DNA of 64,000 nucleotides from Cinnamomum chago. Lineage: Eukaryota > Streptophyta > Magnoliopsida > Laurales > Lauraceae. Of this stretch, positions 58,669 to 64,000 are shown one piece after another. A program made the position numbers and the translations under genes. The stretch covers positions 71,447,922-71,511,921 of the forward strand of contig CP142456.1 in assembly GCA_038049695.1 (NCBI GenBank), in the 5' to 3' direction. Each line of letters begins with the position of its first letter. The stretch's first letter is position 1. The notes beneath the pieces are model-generated. The model had not been told where the DNA came from. It was given only the letters and a program-made list of their open reading frames with translations, and did no database searches.

Positions 58669-60050
58669 ACTTGAATTCCGTACAACTCTGGTAAGCAGAA
58701 AATAACCAACACTCTTCCTATACCATGCCGACTGGTACGTAATCTCTTCAACACTTTGATAGACAGCAATTCAAGACATGTATGAAGGGTTCAGGGTCAA
58801 ACGTTGAGTGCGCTGATGAGTTCACAAAAGAGACATTTTCATAATATTATTTTATGAGTTTTCAAAGATAAAAGAACTCAAAACACTATTTTTAGTAGAA
58901 AAATAATAAATTTCCTCTCTATTATGCTTTGCTCATATCTTTCCATTATAGATAGTCATTTGTATGCATTTATATGAGTTTCAATTGCCTTCATACAAAA
59001 TATGTTCAAATTAATCTTCAATTAACACATATTCCCTAATTCTGAGCATTCTGAGTAAAAAAAAAAACTGACCTACACAAGTTAATAAAAAAGTAAGGTT
59101 TCCACAAGGGTGTGCTTTCTCTAAAAATCAATAAAGATAATTCCTAACCGCTCAAATTCATTATTCTAGCTTCTTCTCTTTTTGGGGGTAAAGCATTATT
59201 CTAGCTTTTTATCAACACTCGAATTTTTGGTTGTGATCACACTTATAATCCACAGGAATCACGCATTCTAAATGTGACCTATCTGACTCTGGTCATAATT
59301 CTGAGCAGAATGAAATTCTGTTTTTGTGACGGTGATGTTGAGGGTTATGAACTTCAAAGGTGACCCCTCTCTCTTCAAATTTCCAAGCCCCACCCCTTAT
59401 CACTACATCTTAACCATCTTTTTAGTAGTGGTGAACCCAAATCATCACAAGATTCTCTCTCAAGTCCAGATTCCTTGAGTACTGTGCTGCGCTTCATATA
59501 AAACTCACTATCCCCCCTTCCTCCTCTAAAATTAAAAATGACAGGATCATATCAAAAGTACAATATTTTAAAATTTAAAGTCAAAAATATTTTATACCAA
59601 ACAATTAAAAACAAAACCCCATCATGATATCTTATATCTTATTATATTTTATTCTTTCTTGATTTGATTCTTTACCTCACCATACTTCAACTCACACTTT
59701 GCAGGTTCAAACAAATGAACATGTGGTCCATCCACTTTGCTTCCATTCAACAAATCAATTATATGCAATCCAAGGCCCACCTAATAAACCACTTGGATCC
59801 CACACACGTGTGGTCCATCCCACATGAGCCATTCATCTTCCTAAACCCTACATCTCAACATGAAAATCAAACAAAAGACTCAGTCTCTTTCTCCCTCTCA
59901 ACGGCCCCTCCCCCTCCCTTCCCTCAATACACCAGAGACCACAATGTTTCCACGTCGACAACACCACCTTCGCCTCTCTCTCTCCTCCAAACCTCCTCCT
60001 TCTTCATCTACTTCAAACACCACTCTCTGAACAGGAAAAAAAGGGATTCC
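58669..60050. other. Upstream region of the PPR gene
   Basis: The first 150 bases are probably copia 3' internal sequence. The rest holds no gene. The PPR frame is open from 59664 without a stop, so 59664-60050 is either leader or an N-terminal extension. Confidence 0.5.
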
Positions 60051-62684
60051 ATGTCCCTCCGTCCTATGGATTTCAGAGCTCCCGCACCCGTACACGCCAT
60101 TACCACCAAGCTCCTCTCCATCTCTCGCTTCCTGTCCTTATCCTGCGCACCATCTTCATCCTCATCCTCTCATCATCAAAAGGCTCAATCTCAGCCGTCC
60201 AATCATGACCCCAATCAGATCAATCTTCTCAAGAAGGCGCTAACCCTAATCCTCTCCAAACCCTCTCTCAACATCCCCAAATCCAAAGAAACCCTAGCCC
60301 TCCTCTCCCCCGACCTCTTCGACCGCCTCCTCTTCGAAATCCAACCGTCCATCAACCCCAAAACCGCCCTCCACTTCTTCACCCTCGCGTCCGACGCCTC
60401 CCATTTCAACTTCACCCTCAGATCCTACGCCATCCTCATCCGCCTCCTCCTCCGCTCCGATCTCGCTCCCCCCGCCCGCCTCCTCCTCATCCGTCTGATC
60501 GACCTGAAGCTCCCCGTGCTGTTCGAGAACCCTTCGGCGGCTCATCTGGAGATCGCGCGGTCGCTCGTCGACTCGCCCGCATCGGGTTATTCCACGTCGG
60601 CAGCTGAGGTGGTGGCGGCTATCGACCTGCTGATCCATGTCTACTGCTCCCAGTTCAGGTCCCGGGGATTGGAGCTCGGGTTCGATGTGTTTCGCGCAAT
60701 GGCGGGTGAGTGCCTGTTTCCCTCGCGCAAGACTTGTAATTTCCTGTTGAATTCGCTCGTGAAGGCGGGCGAATTCCAGCGGTGCCGCGAGGCCTTTGCA
60801 ACCATGTGCCGGGGCGTGTCGCCGGATGTATACTCGTTTGGCGCCGCGATTAATGGGCTTTGCAAGGGAGGGGATGTCAATGGTGCACTTGAATTGCTTT
60901 CCAAGATGGAAGCTTTAGGGATGTCGCCGGGGACTGTTGTTTATAATACTGTTATTGATGGGCTTTGCAAGAAAGGCAATTTGGATGAAGCATTTAGGTT
61001 TAAAGAGAAGATGATTAGCAATGGTTTGAACCCTAGTCTTATTACTTACAGTGTTATTATAAATGGCTTGGTTAAATTGGGGAGATTTGATGATGTGGGC
61101 TGTGTTTTGAATGAGATGTCAAAGAAGGGGATTGCGCCGAATGTGGTTGTTTGTAACACCCTGATCGATGGGTATTGTAAAGTTGGGAATTTCACGGAGG
61201 CATCGAAAGTATGGGATGAGATGGAGCGTAAAGGGATCGGTCCTAATTCTGTTACGTATAATTCGTTTATGCAGGGTCTATGCAAATGGGGTCAGATGGA
61301 AAGGGCGGAGTATTTTTTAGAGGAGATGTTATCGGGAGGGATCATTGTTAATGTTCATGCATTTAATTCAATTATACATTGGCAATGTATGAAATCTAAC
61401 TTGGATTCTGCCATTCGTCTTTTTAAGGAAATGATGTTGAGGAATCTACGGCCCAACGATGCGGTGTTGACAATGCTTGTTGACAGGCTTTGTAAAGAGG
61501 GTAGGCATCAAGAGGGAATGGAGATTTCGTCTAAGATGTCAGAAAAAGGATTTGTTGTAAACACGACAACTTCAAATGCTTTAATTCACGGGCTCTGCAA
61601 GATAGGCAATATGCAAGAGGCGGTTAGGCTGCTCAAGGATATGCTTGAGAGGGGTCTGGCATTGGATTCTATCACGTACAATACACTTATCTTGGGATGT
61701 TGCAGAGAGGGAAAGGTGGAGGAAGGGTTTAAGCTGAAGGAGGATATGGTTAAACGTGGAATTCAACCAGATATTTATACTTACCATGCTCTTATGCGTG
61801 GGCTATGTAATATGGGTAAGATGGAGGAGGCTGTTGTGGTTTGGAATGAGAGCAAGATAAATGGCTTGGTGACCGATGCTTTTATTTATAGCACAATGAT
61901 TGATGGATATTGTAAGGCTAGTAGGTTTGCTGAAGCAGAATATCTTTTCAAGGAATTGATTGCTCAGGAGATAGAGCCTAATGATGTTGTCTATAACACT
62001 CTCATTGCTGGTTGCTGTAAAAGTGGAAATATAACAGAGGCTATGAGACTTTTTGATCAAATGAGAATAAAAAAAATTGCACAAACTGTTGTGACATATT
62101 CTACCATTATACATGGGATGTGTAGTGTTGGTCATGTTGTAGAGGCGGCTAATTTTCTGATTGATATGAGAAAGGAGGGTTTGAAGCCTGACGTTGTCTG
62201 TTATACTGCACTTATTGGTGGTTACTGTAAGCAGGGTCAGATGGAGGACGCAAGAAATGTCTTGAGGGAAATGTGTGAGAACGGCACAGCTCCAAATAAG
62301 GTTACATACACGGTCATAATTGGTGGGTACTGTAAGATGGGTAATCTGAAACAAGCGGTTAAGCTTCTAGATGAAATGGTGGAGATTGGTATTGTTCCGG
62401 ATGTTGTTACTTATAACACATTAATTAATGGATTTTGCAAGGAAAGGAATTTGGAGGAGGCTTTTGAAATATGTGATCAGATGTCTAAAAGAGGCTTGGT
62501 GTTGGATGAAATTTCATATACGACGCTGGTCAATGGGCTCTGTAGTTCTGGGTGTTCAAGAGAAGCTAGTTTAATAGCCGAGAATCTTATCAAGCAAGGA
62601 TTGGCCCCTTCACATATTAAGTCATTTTCACCCACTGTTGAGCTTTCCAAGCTTCAACAGCCATCTTCAGGGATCGATAACTAG
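60051..62684 (+). CDS. P-class pentatricopeptide repeat protein, At4g19440-like
   Basis: Intronless gene, 877 aa from the ATG at 60051 (MSLRPMDFRAP). The frame stays open 129 codons further up, but that part is compositionally unlike a protein and I take it as leader. The N-terminus, rich in Ser, Arg and Leu with few acidic residues, looks like an organelle transit peptide. From about residue 224 to 850 there are 18 consecutive 35-residue P-type PPR motifs (e.g. VVTYNTLINGFCKERNLEEA), with no E, DYW or SMR domain. Such proteins bind single-stranded RNA, one base per repeat, in plastids or mitochondria. Repeat order and wording match the Arabidopsis At4g19440 group by recall. No frameshift. 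Confidence 0.93.
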   Translation: MSLRPMDFRAPAPVHAITTKLLSISRFLSLSCAPSSSSSSHHQKAQSQPSNHDPNQINLLKKALTLILSKPSLNIPKSKETLALLSPDLFDRLLFEIQPSINPKTALHFFTLASDASHFNFTLRSYAILIRLLLRSDLAPPARLLLIRLIDLKLPVLFENPSAAHLEIARSLVDSPASGYSTSAAEVVAAIDLLIHVYCSQFRSRGLELGFDVFRAMAGECLFPSRKTCNFLLNSLVKAGEFQRCREAFATMCRGVSPDVYSFGAAINGLCKGGDVNGALELLSKMEALGMSPGTVVYNTVIDGLCKKGNLDEAFRFKEKMISNGLNPSLITYSVIINGLVKLGRFDDVGCVLNEMSKKGIAPNVVVCNTLIDGYCKVGNFTEASKVWDEMERKGIGPNSVTYNSFMQGLCKWGQMERAEYFLEEMLSGGIIVNVHAFNSIIHWQCMKSNLDSAIRLFKEMMLRNLRPNDAVLTMLVDRLCKEGRHQEGMEISSKMSEKGFVVNTTTSNALIHGLCKIGNMQEAVRLLKDMLERGLALDSITYNTLILGCCREGKVEEGFKLKEDMVKRGIQPDIYTYHALMRGLCNMGKMEEAVVVWNESKINGLVTDAFIYSTMIDGYCKASRFAEAEYLFKELIAQEIEPNDVVYNTLIAGCCKSGNITEAMRLFDQMRIKKIAQTVVTYSTIIHGMCSVGHVVEAANFLIDMRKEGLKPDVVCYTALIGGYCKQGQMEDARNVLREMCENGTAPNKVTYTVIIGGYCKMGNLKQAVKLLDEMVEIGIVPDVVTYNTLINGFCKERNLEEAFEICDQMSKRGLVLDEISYTTLVNGLCSSGCSREASLIAENLIKQGLAPSHIKSFSPTVELSKLQQPSSGIDN

Positions 62685-64000
62685 TGAGAAACACTGATGT
62701 GCTGGGAATGTTTTTTTTTATGTAATGTTGTTCCTAATGGCTCAGGAGACGTGACCTGAAAACTATAACCTCATTCTGCTCGCATTGAAATGGGTTTCAT
62801 CTGCAGCAGAGGAGCTGAATTATTATGAGACAATCGAAGATGCTGACAGGTTAGAATACTTGGAACCATTAAAAGGAAAAAAGCTTACAATTCTTGCAAT
62901 TTGTACATGCCTACAAGTTGTTGGGAATTTAAATTTAGCTCCAGATAGGGTTCTTAGATATTTTTTTTTCTAAAAAAAAATTTTTGGAAATTTTTTTACT
63001 TTCTGATACATGAACTGTGTTATTTAGTTTTTTTTTCCTTTTTTTAAAAAAACTTGTCTTCTTAAAAAAAATTGTATGCTATATTTTTACGTACTTCTGC
63101 CTTATCTTTCTGCAGGCCTTCTTTTGGACAACCTTTATGCGACTTTAGGACTTGAAATGAGGTATTCGGTGTTCTACATTTGACACACCATTTACTTGGG
63201 TTTTTTTTTGCCGGCGGGGCACATAAAAGATTAAAAAAATGGAGGGAGAAAATCTCTAGTATCTCCGAATAACCCTCTGTCTTGCTCAATCTTCAGCCAA
63301 TTAGTTTGCCACTGCATTTTCCTCCCTTTCAATATGACCAAAGTTCCTTAGGGTTCATTTGTTTGCACCCATTTACATATGTACTCGAAGAACATGCATA
63401 ATAGTTACACCTCAGTCATGTTTGTCCTCACTCATTTACGCATGTGATGCGTTGTAAAAATGGGCTGGACCCAGGATTTTCGTCTGGGTGGGGCTAAACT
63501 TTGCTTGACTTTGTTAGACTTTTTTTTTTACATTAACAAAAGCAAAAGAGAAAATGTATTGCATTTAAATAGACACAAAATATTTAACTGCATAAATTAA
63601 TATACATTTCTCTCATTAAAACTCATCTCAACTCTAAAACAAACTATTTACAATTGCCCTCGATGGTTCTTTATGTTTTGAAAGCATTTCATGATTGTCT
63701 CATTGTCAATGCTATTAAATATGTCATTCTTGATATATGCAAGCAAACAATCATTATCCACTCATCTTACATTCGAATGTGCGGTCGATTCTTCACGATT
63801 TTCATTGCAAAAAATACCCTTTTAATAATAGCAGTCGCAACTGGTAAGGTTAACAGTAATTTGAAAAGTAAATAAATTAAAAGGATATAAAATGTCCTAT
63901 TCAATTATGCATATAGAATCCTATTTAGGAAAATGTTGAGGTTCAAATCTATATTGATATATTTTCAATCAGAACTAGGATGGACTACACAAGCAAGCCA
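62685..64000. other. 3' flank of the PPR gene and gene-free DNA
   Basis: The first 200-300 bases are likely 3' UTR. Further on are T-rich stretches and no recognised gene or element to the end of the window. Confidence 0.5.

Noticed and set aside
61803-62354. 183-codon ORF antisense to the PPR gene
   Set aside because: It mirrors the repetitive codon structure of the PPR repeats on the other strand, and the product resembles nothing.
62785-62973. 62-codon ORF downstream of the PPR gene
   Set aside because: Short, no domain, in what is probably 3' UTR and T-rich flank.

Overview
This is 64 kb of nuclear DNA from a flowering plant. The evidence is plant-specific gene families (AT-hook/PPC, LOB-domain, ACR, FAR1-related and P-class PPR proteins), GT-AG introns, and a plant-type crowd of transposable elements (hAT, Helitron, LINE, tRNA-derived SINEs, Ty1/copia and Ty3/gypsy-like LTRs, MITEs). 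I cannot name the species from the sequence.

Five host-type genes look intact: (1) an intronless AT-hook PPC-domain gene on the minus strand (309-1211); (2) a two-exon LBD transcription factor on the minus strand (11065-8929), with an upstream ORF whose stop overlaps its start codon; (3) a seven-exon four-ACT-domain gene of the ACR8 type on the plus strand (32847-36266); (4) a FAR1-related (MULE-derived) gene on the plus strand (44551-46864), which probably has a short second coding exon; (5) an intronless PPR gene like Arabidopsis At4g19440 (60051-62684). A 5'-truncated RING-H2 (ATL) pseudogene lies at 54333-54950 and a possible kinase fragment near 36.9 kb. These genes share no obvious pathway or operon-like arrangement; they are unrelated neighbours separated by transposon-rich DNA.

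Much of the rest is datable, nested transposon structure whose ends can be read directly. A 4,453-bp Helitron (24569-29021) sits in the second copy of a roughly 0.94-kb tandem duplication, and the first copy preserves the empty site. A 540-bp non-autonomous hAT element (30766-31305) has a perfect 8-bp target duplication. A 13,253-bp segment (38146-51398) has matching hAT-like termini, an 8-bp flanking duplication and a decayed hAT transposase near its right end. Inside it lie a 3,331-bp solo LTR with its own 5-bp target duplication and the complete FAR1-related gene. A 5'-truncated LINE (55762-57529) keeps a 536-codon open frame, a poly(A) tail and a target duplication. A small copia LTR (58356-58657) is flanked on the wrong sides by a polypurine tract and a primer-binding site.

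The most notable points are the large hAT-like unit holding an intact FAR1-type gene, the Helitron with six iterated copies of its own 5' terminus, a duplicated intron end that gives the ACR gene a decoy splice acceptor, and loss of zinc ligands in both the FAR1-type protein and the ATL relic. I saw no CRISPR array, rRNA gene, canonical tRNA gene or virus-like coding region.
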